Below, piece by piece: positions 27,027 through 35,485 of a DNA stretch of 64,000 nt (its first letter is position 1; every line of letters begins with the position of its first letter). The translations under genes were made by a program, and so were the position numbers. The DNA is from Halomonas sp. TA22 (lineage in GTDB: Bacteria > Pseudomonadota > Gammaproteobacteria > Pseudomonadales > Halomonadaceae). Below the pieces are notes generated by a model. It saw only the letters and a list, made by a program, of their open reading frames with translations. It was not told the DNA's origin and did not search any database. The DNA is taken from contig NZ_CP053108.1 of the NCBI RefSeq assembly GCF_013009075.1, forward strand, positions 1,426,001-1,490,000, in the 5' to 3' direction.

Positions 27027-28562
27027 ATGTGTCCGCTGCGAATCGTTGTCGACCGCCCCGTCGACTGGCGCCCCTACTACCCCTCGGAAGACTTGATTAC
27101 CGCCAGTGACTTCCTCGCCGACGAACAACTCGCCGCTGACCATGAGGCGGCCACGCATGTGATCAACCTCTGCGCGGATGTGGACTATCTGGAAACCGGT
27201 TACTACGTCTCCCTGCTCGCCCAGGCGCGTGGCCAGCGGGTGTTGCCAAGCGTGGAGACGCTCAATCTGCTGTCACGCAAGGCATTGATAGACCTGCAGC
27301 TCGATAGCCTCTCGCCGCTGCTCGAAGAGCTCGCCAAGCGTGGCGAGCTGGCCGGCGACACCGTGACCCTACGGGTGCTGTTCGGCGAATGCCTGCATCC
27401 TGCCCTGGCCAAGTTGGCCCGGCGGCTCTTCGAACGCCTGCCCTGCCCGCTACTCGACGCGCGCTTCACCTGCCGTCACGGGCTGTGGCGCCTGTCACGT
27501 CTCAAGCCGTTGAAGCTCACGACACTGAGCGCAGAGGAGCAGAATCTCTTCGCCACCGCGCTCAATCGTCATTCGCGCAAAGTGTGGCGCACCCCCAAGG
27601 CGCGCAAGCGCTACCGCTTCGACCTGGCGATCCTTGTCGACCCCAAGGAGGAGCTGCCGCCCAGCAATAGGAGTGCGCTCAAGCACTTCATTCGTGCCGG
27701 CCGACGCCTGGGAATCGACGTATCGTTGATCACTCGGCGTGACGAGGGGCGCCTGGCCGAGTTCGATGCATTGTTTATTCGTGAAACCACACGCCTCGAC
27801 CATCACACATACCGCATGGCCAAACGCGCCGAGCATGAGGGGCTGGTCGTCATCGACGATCCACGCTCCATCCTGCGCTGTACCAATAAGGTCTACCTGC
27901 ATGCACTGCTGCGCGCCAGAGGCGTGCCCAGCCCCGAAGGGCTGCTGCTCAACCGGGGAGATATCAAACGTCTCTCCGAGAAAGCGGTCAGGCTGGCCTT
28001 TCCGATGGTGCTCAAGATCCCCGATGGCGCCTTTTCGCGAGGCATCGTCAAGATCGAGTCGACACAGCAGCTGCTGAGCGAAGCCAGCCGGCTGTTCGAA
28101 TCCTCAGCGCTGCTGCTGCTGCAGGAGTGGCTGCCGACCGAGTTCGACTGGCGCATCGGCGTGCTCGACGGAGAAGTGCTGTTTGCCAGCCGCTACTACA
28201 TGGCACGTGGCCACTGGCAGATCTACGACCACTCCAAGGGCAAGGTGAAAAGCGGTGGCTTCAGCACCCACGCTCCAAGCGAGGTGCCCAAGGCCGTGGT
28301 CAAGGCGGCACTCAAGGCCACGCGCCTGATCGGCGATGGCCTTTACGGGGTGGATCTCAAGCAGATCGGTGAACGCGTGGTAGTCATCGAGATCAATGAC
28401 AATCCCAATGTGGATGCTGGCGTGGAGGATGTCGTGCTAGGCCGAAAGCTCTACGCCCGCATCATGGAGGTGTTCCTGAAGCGCATGGAAGCCCGCCGAC
28501 GCCACAAGGTAGGAGCGACCGGCCCCAGCCGATCTAGCTCACCATCACTTCATAGCCGGTGA
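27027..28562 (+). CDS. RimK-type ATP-grasp ligase with RLAN N-terminal domain
   Basis: A 511-residue cytosolic protein. Residues 1-170 form the RLAN domain that precedes some RimK-like enzymes (VIVDRP-like start, HVINLCADVDYLETGYYVSLL). The C-terminal half is an ATP-grasp: FPMVLKIPDGAFSRGIVKIES binds ATP, LLLQEWLPTEFDWRIGVLDG, and the metal-binding end VIEINDNPNVDAG. Such enzymes add amino acids (often glutamate) to an acceptor carboxylate. The acceptor is unknown. AAGGA lies seven bases before the chosen ATG. Its 3' end overlaps the convergent DUF2797 gene by 29 bp. Confidence 0.87.
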   Translation: MCPLRIVVDRPVDWRPYYPSEDLITASDFLADEQLAADHEAATHVINLCADVDYLETGYYVSLLAQARGQRVLPSVETLNLLSRKALIDLQLDSLSPLLEELAKRGELAGDTVTLRVLFGECLHPALAKLARRLFERLPCPLLDARFTCRHGLWRLSRLKPLKLTTLSAEEQNLFATALNRHSRKVWRTPKARKRYRFDLAILVDPKEELPPSNRSALKHFIRAGRRLGIDVSLITRRDEGRLAEFDALFIRETTRLDHHTYRMAKRAEHEGLVVIDDPRSILRCTNKVYLHALLRARGVPSPEGLLLNRGDIKRLSEKAVRLAFPMVLKIPDGAFSRGIVKIESTQQLLSEASRLFESSALLLLQEWLPTEFDWRIGVLDGEVLFASRYYMARGHWQIYDHSKGKVKSGGFSTHAPSEVPKAVVKAALKATRLIGDGLYGVDLKQIGERVVVIEINDNPNVDAGVEDVVLGRKLYARIMEVFLKRMEARRRHKVGATGPSRSSSPSLHSR

Positions 28563-29379
28563 ACTTGCGCAGGTTGATCACCCCGCTGTCGAGCATCAGA
28601 TACTGACCCTTGAGCCCCATCAGGGTGCCCTCGACCTTGGGGTGTTTGTCGAAGTTGTGCGATACGATCTTGGTCGGGTGCGCCAGCACCGGATAGTCGA
28701 TATCGATCGGCGCCTGATCGAGAATGCGTAGCGCATCATTGCCGAAACGCTGGCGCAAGTTGCCAAGCCCGCCTTCGAACCGTGCCAGCAAGCGGTTGCG
28801 CTCGGCCACCAGGTCCAGCGGAGCGACTTCACCCTTGAGCATGGCTCGCCAGTTGGTACGGTCGGCCACCTCCTCCTTGAACAGCATCTCGACGAATCCC
28901 GACTGCTGGCGTGTCTGCACCTCGAGAATTGGCATGGCCTGCACCGCCCCCTGGTCAAGCCAGCGGGTCGGCAGCTGGTCCTTGCGGGTGATCCCCACCT
29001 TGAGACCGGACGAGTTTGCCAGGTAGACGACATGCGGCTGGAAACAGAAACGCTGCGCCCACTCCGGCTCGCGACAGGTGCCCTCATGGAAGTGGCAGGT
29101 CTCGGGCTTGACGATACAGGTATCGCACTGCGGCAACTTCTTGAAGCAGGGGTAGCAGTACCCTTGGGCAAAGCTCTTGCGCGTGGCACGACCGCAGTGA
29201 GCACATGCAATGGCGCTCGTCCAGCCCAGCGTGAGCCAATGGCCCAGACGCTCATTGAGCGCGACGCGATGATCACCTGCGCGAAGCGTATAGCGCGCCG
29301 GCGTACCACTGCTCCAATCGATGGACATTTTCTCGAGACAACCGCGCACGGTGGCTTGCGGTGCGATCAGTTCACCCAC
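28534..29379 (-). CDS. DUF2797 domain-containing protein
   Basis: A 281-residue protein of unknown function. It carries a probable zinc-binding region with ACAHCGRATRKSFAQGYCYPCF and a further Cys/His cluster (CDTCIVKPETCHFHEGTC), then VVYLANSSGLKVGITRK, which looks like a GIY-YIG-related core, and ends with GLKGQYLMLDSGVINLRKFTGYEV. These stretches identify DUF2797. It begins with GTG, overlaps the yeaC-like gene by 13 bp, and GAGGA precedes the start. The DNA- or RNA-related role suggested by the fold is inference. Confidence 0.82.
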   Translation of the reverse strand: MGELIAPQATVRGCLEKMSIDWSSGTPARYTLRAGDHRVALNERLGHWLTLGWTSAIACAHCGRATRKSFAQGYCYPCFKKLPQCDTCIVKPETCHFHEGTCREPEWAQRFCFQPHVVYLANSSGLKVGITRKDQLPTRWLDQGAVQAMPILEVQTRQQSGFVEMLFKEEVADRTNWRAMLKGEVAPLDLVAERNRLLARFEGGLGNLRQRFGNDALRILDQAPIDIDYPVLAHPTKIVSHNFDKHPKVEGTLMGLKGQYLMLDSGVINLRKFTGYEVMVS

Positions 29380-29618
29380 TTGATGCTGTCCTCGCTATCG
29401 CTGCCGCAACTCTTGCGCTCGAGATAGCCGACCCGGCTTTTCGGTGCCACGTTATGCTCCGCCTCGTACTTGATGACGGCCTCCAGGCATAGCTCGACCT
29501 GCTCGGGCGTCAACAGCCGCCCGTCCGGCCACTTGCGCAGGGAGACGGCCTGCTTGAGGCTATCGTAGATGGCCGGGGTCATCTGCCGCACCATCTTGTC
29601 AAAGGTCATGTCACTCAT
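29367..29618 (-). CDS. YeaC family protein (DUF1315)
   Basis: An 83-residue protein of unknown function: MTFDKMVRQMTPAIYDSLKQAV and WPDGRLLTPEQVELCLEAVIKYE are the DUF1315 signature. The chosen start is the second of two adjacent ATG codons, with AGAGGA seven bases ahead. It lies between the rhomboid gene (4 bp upstream) and the DUF2797 gene (13-bp overlap), an evident three-gene operon. Confidence 0.85.
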   Translation of the reverse strand: MSDMTFDKMVRQMTPAIYDSLKQAVSLRKWPDGRLLTPEQVELCLEAVIKYEAEHNVAPKSRVGYLERKSCGSDSEDSIKWVN

Positions 29619-29622
29619 CATT

Positions 29623-30489
29623 TTATCCTCTGCTGTCACCGCCCCGCCGGGCGCGGTCACTGTAATACCATCCCATGGCAAGGCCAACGGCCAGCCCGCC
29701 CAGGTGCGCCTCGTTGGCGATGTTGCCGAACCCTACCGCGGCGGCAAAATCGGTCATCGTAAACACCATCCAGCCCAGCATGAATACCACCAGCATCTGG
29801 GGCACGAAGAAACCGCTTTGCGGGGCACGCCGGGACATCAGCCAGACATAGCCGAGCAGCGCGAAATCGACGCCGGACATGCCCCCGAACAGCACCGTGC
29901 CGGTCGCGTACTGGGCAAGGTTGCCGGCGACACCGCTCAGTACGACCAGCAGCAGCATGCGCCAGCTGCCCTGCAGGGCCTCGACCTGGCGGCCAAAATA
30001 CCAAAGCCACATCATGTTGAAGATCAGGTGCATCCAGCCGAAATGCAGCAGCGCCGGAGAGAAGAGGCGCCACACATGACCGGCCATCAGCGCATCGCTC
30101 AGGGAGGCGACCACCAGGCTGCCATTGGCTACGCCCAACGGCACGATGGCGAGCATGGCGATCACCATGTCGCCGAAGATCGCCATCAAGCCAAAGACCG
30201 CCAGTGACAGAGCCAGCAGGGTGGCGGTCACCGGCGCCAGCGTGAAGGGTCTGGCGATCGACGCCGTCTTCAAGCTCTGCTGCCGGGCATGGCCTGTCGG
30301 CATGATCGACTCGCCCCGCTGCCAGCGCTCGATCAGCGGCATCAGCTGCTCGCGCTGCTCGAGATCCGCTAGCCACAGGGTGTAGCCCTCTTCGTCCTCG
30401 GTGAAACGATGACCGATTCGGTGAGCCCATAGCGCCTGACGCAACGGTCGGGTATCGACATCACGTGGCAGCTTGATCACCTTGTACAT
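29623..30489 (-). CDS. Rhomboid family intramembrane serine protease
   Basis: A 288-residue membrane protease of the GlpG kind. Residues 1-75 form a soluble N-terminal domain (YKVIKLPRDVDTRPLRQAL); six helices follow. Family landmarks: HFGWMHLIFNMMWLWYFG in helix 2, the catalytic Ser in GGMSGVDFALLGY, and the catalytic His in NEAHLGGLAVGLAMG. The frame is open 54 codons upstream, but AAGGA eight bases before the ATG at 30489 decides the start. Cotranscribed with the yeaC-like gene. Confidence 0.92.
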   Translation of the reverse strand: MYKVIKLPRDVDTRPLRQALWAHRIGHRFTEDEEGYTLWLADLEQREQLMPLIERWQRGESIMPTGHARQQSLKTASIARPFTLAPVTATLLALSLAVFGLMAIFGDMVIAMLAIVPLGVANGSLVVASLSDALMAGHVWRLFSPALLHFGWMHLIFNMMWLWYFGRQVEALQGSWRMLLLVVLSGVAGNLAQYATGTVLFGGMSGVDFALLGYVWLMSRRAPQSGFFVPQMLVVFMLGWMVFTMTDFAAAVGFGNIANEAHLGGLAVGLAMGWYYSDRARRGGDSRG

Positions 30490-30581
30490 GCACTCATCCT
30501 TCTGTCGGCACCAACCCGGTTCGAACGGTTTGCGTGCGCACATGATACCGGACTCGCTGTCGAAAAAACCGCATAGAAAAA

Positions 30582-30605
30582 ATCCGGCGGAGGGGGCCGC
30601 CGGAT
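30582..30605 (-). terminator. Rho-independent terminator of the phosphatase gene
   Basis: A perfect 9-bp stem (ATCCGGCGG / CCGCCGGAT) with a 6-nt loop, followed on the minus strand by TTTTTTCTATG, about 100 bp after the phosphatase stop and before the rhomboid gene. Confidence 0.75.
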
Positions 30606-30705
30606 CAAAAGCAAGGGATCGTTCAAGGGAACACTTACTCAGATGATTCAAGTGAGCGGGAGTTCACGGGGAACTCAAAAAAACATGTAGCTTTTTGTAT
30701 CTCCC

Positions 30706-31707
30706 TCAATCGAAGTCGATTTCCCATGGCCGTGGCCTGGCCTGCTCCTCTCGGGGCACCTCCACCCAGACGAAGCGATTGGCATCGAGACGCGCCTCGC
30801 CGCTCCAGCGATAGGCCACCAGGCGTCCAAACTTCACTGCGCTGTAGTCGAGACAGGCGATATTGGGGGTTGGCAAGGCAGGAATCCCTTCACACCAATA
30901 GTGACCGATGAACAACGGCGGCTGATCCGACCCGTAGTAGCTGAGCTGAGCGTACTCTTCGTCACTGAGCATGCGCTGTTCGAGATTGCCGGGCAGGTTG
31001 TCAGGCTGGAAGATCACATCGCCATAGGTTCGCGGCTGGCTTGCCCAGAAGTGGGTGCGAAAGCTCTTGCGTGTGAAGCCATCACCGGAGTGTATCTCCA
31101 GATTGCCGGGCAGACGCAAGTGGCTGCCTCGTGTCAGGCGGTCGATCACCCGAAACGCCAGAGTATCGGCATCGACGGATTGCTGAAGAAAGGCACTGTC
31201 CATGCAGCCACTGGGATAATGGCGACGGAAGGCATCGATGAGGGGTTGATCCCAGCACGCATGCACGACACGCAGCTCGCCGAGGTCGAGAAACAGGGGG
31301 ATCTCCATGAACCAGGCAAGCGTATCCTCCCACTCAGCGGGGTGGTCATGGTACTGCTCCAGGGTCTCCATGATGATGCGGTTATGACGCGGCGTATGGG
31401 GGCGTAGCCATCCCGCCTCACCATCCTCTGCGCGCCGGCAGTAAGCCAGGGCATTGTACTCATGGTTGCCCATGACGATTTGCGCCTCGCCCGCCTCGAC
31501 CATGCGTCGGGCGATGGTCACCACCAGCCGGATGCGCGGTCCGCGGTCGATCAGGTCGCCAAGGAAGATGACCTTGCGACTCGGATGCCGGTAAACGCCG
31601 CCGCGCTGGTGATAGCCGAGCTTTTCAAGCAGTGCGGCAAGCGTCGCGCCGCAGCCATGCACATCGCCAATCAGGTCGTAGCCTTCGATCTTCTGGGCCT
31701 CGTTCAC
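30706..31707 (-). CDS. Calcineurin-type metallophosphatase (PPP family)
   Basis: A 333-residue phosphatase with the three PPP dimetal motifs: GDVHG at about 14-18, GDLIDRGPR near 50, and GNHEYNALAY near 81, plus the later His in VHACWD. It is longer than diadenosine tetraphosphatase ApaH and has extra middle and C-terminal parts, so protein phosphatase or nucleotide hydrolase activity cannot be decided. The start is one base beyond the nadK stop, so the pair is probably cotranscribed. Confidence 0.85.
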   Translation of the reverse strand: MNEAQKIEGYDLIGDVHGCGATLAALLEKLGYHQRGGVYRHPSRKVIFLGDLIDRGPRIRLVVTIARRMVEAGEAQIVMGNHEYNALAYCRRAEDGEAGWLRPHTPRHNRIIMETLEQYHDHPAEWEDTLAWFMEIPLFLDLGELRVVHACWDQPLIDAFRRHYPSGCMDSAFLQQSVDADTLAFRVIDRLTRGSHLRLPGNLEIHSGDGFTRKSFRTHFWASQPRTYGDVIFQPDNLPGNLEQRMLSDEEYAQLSYYGSDQPPLFIGHYWCEGIPALPTPNIACLDYSAVKFGRLVAYRWSGEARLDANRFVWVEVPREEQARPRPWEIDFD

Positions 31708-31708
31708 A

Positions 31709-32587
31709 TCACACTCCCAGTCGGCTGCTCCAGCCTAGTTTGCTGCGGCACACCTCGAAATAGTTATGCCCGTACGGATGGACCAGCTTCAACCGCTGGG
31801 GCTTGCGCCGGACGTAGAGAATGTCGTCGGGCTTGGAGACGACCCTGGTCTGGCCGTCGCAGCTGACATGAGGATAGGCCTCGTTGGTCTCACCGATATG
31901 AATACGAATCTCCGCACCGGCATCGACCACGATCGGCCGGCTGGACAGGGTGTGGGGAAACATCGGCACCAGGGTGATGGCATCGATCTTCGGATGCACG
32001 ATGGGCCCGCCCCCTGAGAGGGCATAGGCGGTGGAGCCGGTAGGGGTGGCGATGATCAATCCATCGCTGCGCTGGCTGTAGACGAACTGATCATCGATGA
32101 AGAGCTCGAATTCGATCATGCGCACCGCCTTGCCAGGATGCATCACCACATCGTTCAGGGCGTCGGCACAGCCTACCAGCTCCTCGCCACGATAGACTTC
32201 GGCATCGAGCAGGAAGCGCTCCTCTATCTCGTACTGCCCACCCAATACCTCACCGACCTTCTCTTCGAGTTCATTGGGGGAGATGTCGGTCAGGAATCCC
32301 AGGCGGCCGCGATTGACCCCCAGCACCGGCGTGCCGCTACGGCACAGCGCTCGGGCAGCGCCCAGCAGGCTGCCATCACCGCCCACCACGATCACCAGGT
32401 CACAGATGTCGCCCAGCATGGTGCGACTGGCCTCCTGGTGGCCGTGGTTGAGCAGAATGGTCGCGGTGCGATCCTCGATGATGATGTGATAGCCATGGGC
32501 ATCGAGAAAGCGGATCAGCCGTCTCAGCGTATCCACCACCTTGGCGCTGCCCAGCCGCCCGATCAAGCCGATATTCTTGAATGTCAT
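31709..32587 (-). CDS. nadK: NAD kinase
   Basis: Phosphorylates NAD+ to NADP+ using ATP or polyphosphate; cytosolic, 292 residues. The GGDGS motif (VVGGDGSLLGAARAL) holds the catalytic Asp, followed by GVNRGRLGFLTDI, the NE-type substrate loop (CADALNDVVMH), and TPTGSTAYALSGGGPIVHP. The frame runs 39 codons upstream without homology; MTFKNIGLIGR is the normal start, with AGAGG ahead of it. Together with pnt in this window it feeds the NADPH pool. Confidence 0.96.
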   Translation of the reverse strand: MTFKNIGLIGRLGSAKVVDTLRRLIRFLDAHGYHIIIEDRTATILLNHGHQEASRTMLGDICDLVIVVGGDGSLLGAARALCRSGTPVLGVNRGRLGFLTDISPNELEEKVGEVLGGQYEIEERFLLDAEVYRGEELVGCADALNDVVMHPGKAVRMIEFELFIDDQFVYSQRSDGLIIATPTGSTAYALSGGGPIVHPKIDAITLVPMFPHTLSSRPIVVDAGAEIRIHIGETNEAYPHVSCDGQTRVVSKPDDILYVRRKPQRLKLVHPYGHNYFEVCRSKLGWSSRLGV

Positions 32588-32645
32588 GACGTCGCCTCTG
32601 CCATCGAGGCAGTCATTATGCGGCCCGGCATGCCACAGGGTAAAC

Positions 32646-33533
32646 CTAACCGGTACGGCCAGTGAGGATCGCGGCCAGCCGGTTACGTCTGACCCACCAC
32701 TCATTGATCAGTAGTGATAGCACGATGACGATGCCTCCAAGCGCCAGTCGTCCCAGGTCGGCCTCGCGGTTCCAGATCACCAGGTTGACCAGCAACCCGG
32801 CGGGAATCAGCAGATTGTTCATGATAGCCAGCGCTCCGGCATCGACCCGGGTCGCCCCCTTGTTCCAGAGGAAATAACCGATTCCGGAGGCGACTAGGCC
32901 TAGCCAGCCCAATACGCTCCAATGCAGGGTGGTGTTCGGCATCATCTCGCGATTGCCGAGTAGCGCGAAAGCGAGGACGGCAAGCCCTAGCGCACCGAGA
33001 TAGAACCAGCCGAACACGCTGTGCTGAGGCAGTTCGGCAGGGAGCGTAGCTGCCAGATGGCGGTAGGCGACCTGACCGAAGGCGAAGCACAGGTTGGCTC
33101 CCTGTACGACTAAAAAGCCCAGCCAAAAGCCGCTGCTCAACCCTTCGTAGCGAATCACCGCCGCGCCGATTACGGCGAGCGCCGCCGTAAGCAGGTAAAA
33201 TGGCGAGAATCGTGCCGCCATGGCGTCATCGATCAAGGTGACGTAGAGCGGCGTGAAAATGGTGAACAGCAGTACCTCGGGCACCGTGAGCAGCAGGAAG
33301 GATTGGTAGAAGAAGATGTACATCAAGCCCAGCTGGATCGCCCCGATCGCCATCAGCGCCAGCTTGGCGCGGTGAGAGAGCAGGTGTGGGCGCAAAAACG
33401 GCAGGAACAGCAGCGATGCCAGGCCAATGCGTACCAGTACGGCAAAGTAGCTATCGACCTGCCCGGAGAGATAAACGCCGATCAGCGAAAATGAGAACGC
33501 CCAGAGAGCAGTGACACCAACGAGATAACCCAC
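32646..33533 (-). CDS. DMT superfamily transporter (EamA, amino acid/carboxylate type)
   Basis: A 295-residue inner-membrane protein with ten hydrophobic helices in two EamA repeats. Stretches VRIGLASLLFLPFLRPHLL, VPEVLLFTIFTPLYVTLIDD and GYFLWNKGATRVDAGALAIMNN mark the carboxylate/amino-acid/amine subgroup. The frame stays open far upstream, but a GTG at 33531-33533 with GGAGG six bases before it and an immediate start of helix 1 decides the start. Substrate unknown. It is divergent from the DUF6314-like gene with only 24 bp between the two starts. Confidence 0.87.
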   Translation of the reverse strand: MGYLVGVTALWAFSFSLIGVYLSGQVDSYFAVLVRIGLASLLFLPFLRPHLLSHRAKLALMAIGAIQLGLMYIFFYQSFLLLTVPEVLLFTIFTPLYVTLIDDAMAARFSPFYLLTAALAVIGAAVIRYEGLSSGFWLGFLVVQGANLCFAFGQVAYRHLAATLPAELPQHSVFGWFYLGALGLAVLAFALLGNREMMPNTTLHWSVLGWLGLVASGIGYFLWNKGATRVDAGALAIMNNLLIPAGLLVNLVIWNREADLGRLALGGIVIVLSLLINEWWVRRNRLAAILTGRTG

Positions 33534-33539
33534 AGTAAA

Positions 33540-33550
33540 CCTCCAAAGGA
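33540..33550. promoter_or_regulatory. Back-to-back Shine-Dalgarno sites of two divergent genes
   Basis: The 11 bases CCTCCAAAGGA encode GGAGG for the minus-strand transporter (start 33533) and AAAGGA for the plus-strand gene (TTG start 33558). The 24-bp gap cannot hold promoters, so each transcript must begin inside the opposite gene, giving overlapping antisense 5' ends, if the TTG start is right. Confidence 0.5.
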
Positions 33551-33557
33551 ATAAAAG

Positions 33558-34016
33558 TTGACTGCGAGTATACACCTTGTGTCGCTGATAACGCGCATAG
33601 GTCGAGTGGAATTCACCTCCCACTCGGGACCGGCCTCGCAATGCGCCTGGTCGGGCCAGGGTCGAGGCAGCGTCACAACCGAGCCATTCGCCGATGGCGT
33701 CAAGTTCCACGAGCGCGGCCACTTTCGTCCCTCGGGCAGCAAGAGGGAGATCGCCTTTACCAATACCTATCGGTGGGAATTCGTCTCGGGAGGCCTGCGA
33801 CTCTTTCATGAGCGTCGGGGAGCCGAGCATGCAGTGTGGCTCTTCGACCTTGAGGAGACACCAGGCGGGGACTGGCTTGCCAGGCACGCTCACCAGTGCG
33901 GCGAGGATCGCTATACTGCTCGCCTCACCCCATCAGCAACGGGCTTCGAACTGCGCTGGAGAATCGACGGGCCGCGCAAGGATGAGCATCTTCACTATCG
34001 TTACGCTCAGCAGTAG
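33558..34016 (+). CDS. DUF6314-like protein
   Basis: A 152-residue protein with a lipocalin-like beta-rich pattern: GHFRPSGSKREIAFTNTYRWEF, GLRLFHERRG, VWLFDLE, HQCGEDRYTARL, and ELRWRIDGPRKDEHLHYRY, which recall DUF6314 proteins. Function unknown. The TTG start has AAAGGA seven bases before it. A GTG at 33606 is an alternative and would remove 16 residues that are not conserved. Convergent with the next gene, 17 bp apart. Confidence 0.68.
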   Translation: MTASIHLVSLITRIGRVEFTSHSGPASQCAWSGQGRGSVTTEPFADGVKFHERGHFRPSGSKREIAFTNTYRWEFVSGGLRLFHERRGAEHAVWLFDLEETPGGDWLARHAHQCGEDRYTARLTPSATGFELRWRIDGPRKDEHLHYRYAQQ

Positions 34017-34033
34017 CGCACAGCGGCAAGCGT

Positions 34034-34402
34034 TCACGGTGACTTGTGCGGCCTGAGTAGCGCCGGTGACTTCAGCGTCTCGTCGCCTTCGGGCTTAAAT
34101 TCGAGACGCGCCTGATGATCGATCTTCTGGATGAGCCGTTCGGAACCAGCGGCCAGCTCCTCGTGATACCGCTCCCAATCTTCCCAATCGTGCGGCGTGC
34201 CGCTCTTGGGACGCTTGCTCGACGCTCCCCTGGCTCGCGACCAAGCCAACTCCTCCAACGTATTGGGCCTTTCCTCATCCTTACCGCCATCCAGGCCTTT
34301 TCTGGCCATGTACTCTCGAGCATCCATAGCGGGCTCCCCTCGGTGAGCATTGAGTCGGCTCGTCATCGTCTTATCGTCGAATCCATTGGATTTGACCGAC
34401 AT
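34034..34402 (-). CDS. Hypothetical protein, charged
   Basis: A 122-residue highly charged soluble protein with no domain I recognise. Visible features are EYMARKGLDGG, a Trp-rich stretch (PHDWEDWERYHEELAAGSE), and a basic Arg/Lys segment between. GGGGA lies eight bases before the chosen ATG; two later ATG codons are also possible. It lies in a block of small orphan genes. Confidence 0.55.
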   Translation of the reverse strand: MSVKSNGFDDKTMTSRLNAHRGEPAMDAREYMARKGLDGGKDEERPNTLEELAWSRARGASSKRPKSGTPHDWEDWERYHEELAAGSERLIQKIDHQARLEFKPEGDETLKSPALLRPHKSP

Positions 34403-34518
34403 GGTCAGGTTCCCCGTGACGATACCGACTTCGACTATGCTGAATTCATGCAGGATAGTCTCGGCAAGCACTAGCCGCGACAAACACCCGACAACAACAA
34501 TCGACACAGGAGACGCCC

Positions 34519-34929
34519 ATGCTTAATCAGGCCCCTACGGTCGTGCGCGACATCATGTCTCGTGACTGCTACCGCGTCATTGGCAATACCTCTATCGATG
34601 CGCTTATCGCGGGATTGACGTTACATCGCCTGCCCGGCGTTCCGGTAGTCGATCAGCGCGATCGCTTGATAGGTTTCATTTCTGAGCAGGACGTACTGGG
34701 CAAGGTACTGGAAAGCGCCTATCTGGATGACGAGCCGCCATTGGTACGTGACTTGATGCGCCAGGAGGTACTCTCCGTGACCCCCAACAAGAGCATATTC
34801 GACCTTGCCCAGGAGATGATGGGCACCAAGCCCAAGGTCTTCCCGGTACTCGAGCAGGAGTGTCTGGTGGGTATCGTCACGCGACGCGACGTGCTAAACG
34901 CCCTGCTTGGCATGCGACGGCGCAACTGA
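34519..34929 (+). CDS. CBS domain protein
   Basis: A 136-residue protein made of two CBS repeats (VRDIMSRDCYRVIGNTSIDAL, LPGVPVVDQRDRLIGFISEQDVLGK; then VRDLMRQEVLSVTPNKSIFDLA, KPKVFPVLEQECLVGIVTRRDVLNALL). A stand-alone Bateman module usually binds adenosine nucleotides and regulates partner proteins. The partner is unknown. AGGAG is seven bases before the ATG, and a GC-rich hairpin follows the gene. Confidence 0.9.
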   Translation: MLNQAPTVVRDIMSRDCYRVIGNTSIDALIAGLTLHRLPGVPVVDQRDRLIGFISEQDVLGKVLESAYLDDEPPLVRDLMRQEVLSVTPNKSIFDLAQEMMGTKPKVFPVLEQECLVGIVTRRDVLNALLGMRRRN

Positions 34930-34961
34930 CCGACGTGCGCAAGGATCGATGACAAAAGAAA

Positions 34962-34985
34962 GCCGCCACGCAAGGGCGTGGCGGC
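34962..34985 (+). terminator. Hairpin after the CBS gene, probable terminator
   Basis: A perfect 10-bp stem (GCCGCCACGC / GCGTGGCGGC) with a 4-nt loop, 33 bp past the CBS stop. No T tract follows on the plus strand, so the call rests on stem strength and position; CTTTTGTC follows on the minus side. Confidence 0.55.
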
Positions 34986-35002
34986 AAAGATCGAAACGAC
35001 TA

Positions 35003-35052
35003 GTATAAGCGCCTGAGTCGCGACTGCTATCGCCAGACGAAAGCGCTTATAC
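35003..35052. repeat. 10-bp perfect inverted repeat enclosing a second palindrome
   Basis: GTATAAGCGC (35003-35012) and GCGCTTATAC (35043-35052) are exact inverted copies 30 bp apart. The spacer contains the perfect 10-bp palindrome AGTCGCGACT (near 35016-35025). It follows the CBS hairpin and could be a cruciform, a dyad-repeat element, or part of a structured small RNA. Confidence 0.65.
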
Positions 35053-35246
35053 CTCTATGACCACACACAAGCAAAAATGATTCCCGGTGTTTGAAATTTT
35101 TTCTTTCGCTGCAGTTGACAGGTAATTGACAAGAGAATCTTCCGAGCTGCCAGGTAATCAGTGCCCGGGCAGGAACCCCTTGTTCAATCGAGAGTCACTG
35201 AAATACACACTATTCATTCATATCCTTTACTAACGACGAGGTCAGC

Positions 35247-35450
35247 ATGCTCAACAACGCTATCGAGATAAGAGAAGTCGAGAAATCGAATGATGCTCAG
35301 CCTCGCTACGAGGTTTACGACACCGATACCGGCACCAGCCTGGGATTGTACGACTCCATGGAGAAGGCCGAAGCCGTGCGGGAGAAGATGGTCTCTTCCG
35401 ACAATGCCACCAAGGAGGGGGGATACGATGCCGACCCAGCGGTGGAGTAA
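35247..35450 (+). CDS. Hypothetical small acidic protein
   Basis: A 67-residue acidic protein with no recognised family. It begins MLNNAIEIREVEKSND, has a central YEVYDTDTGTSLGLYDSMEKAEAVREKM that looks like two strands and a helix, and ends in an acidic tail. GAGG lies six bases before the ATG. Codon use resembles the neighbouring genes. A terminator hairpin lies 36 bp downstream. Confidence 0.6.
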   Translation: MLNNAIEIREVEKSNDAQPRYEVYDTDTGTSLGLYDSMEKAEAVREKMVSSDNATKEGGYDADPAVE

Positions 35451-35485
35451 GCATTGCTATCGTTGCTATCACGCATCATGAAAAA

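Larger units (their letters stand above)
34930..35246. other. Gene-free stretch with hairpin and long inverted repeat
   Basis: This 317-bp gap holds the CBS hairpin, the 10-bp inverted repeat at 35003-35052, and an AT-rich stretch with two TTGACA hexamers near 35115 and 35126 but no matching -10 box. I see no protein-coding gene in it. A small RNA is possible. Confidence 0.4.
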
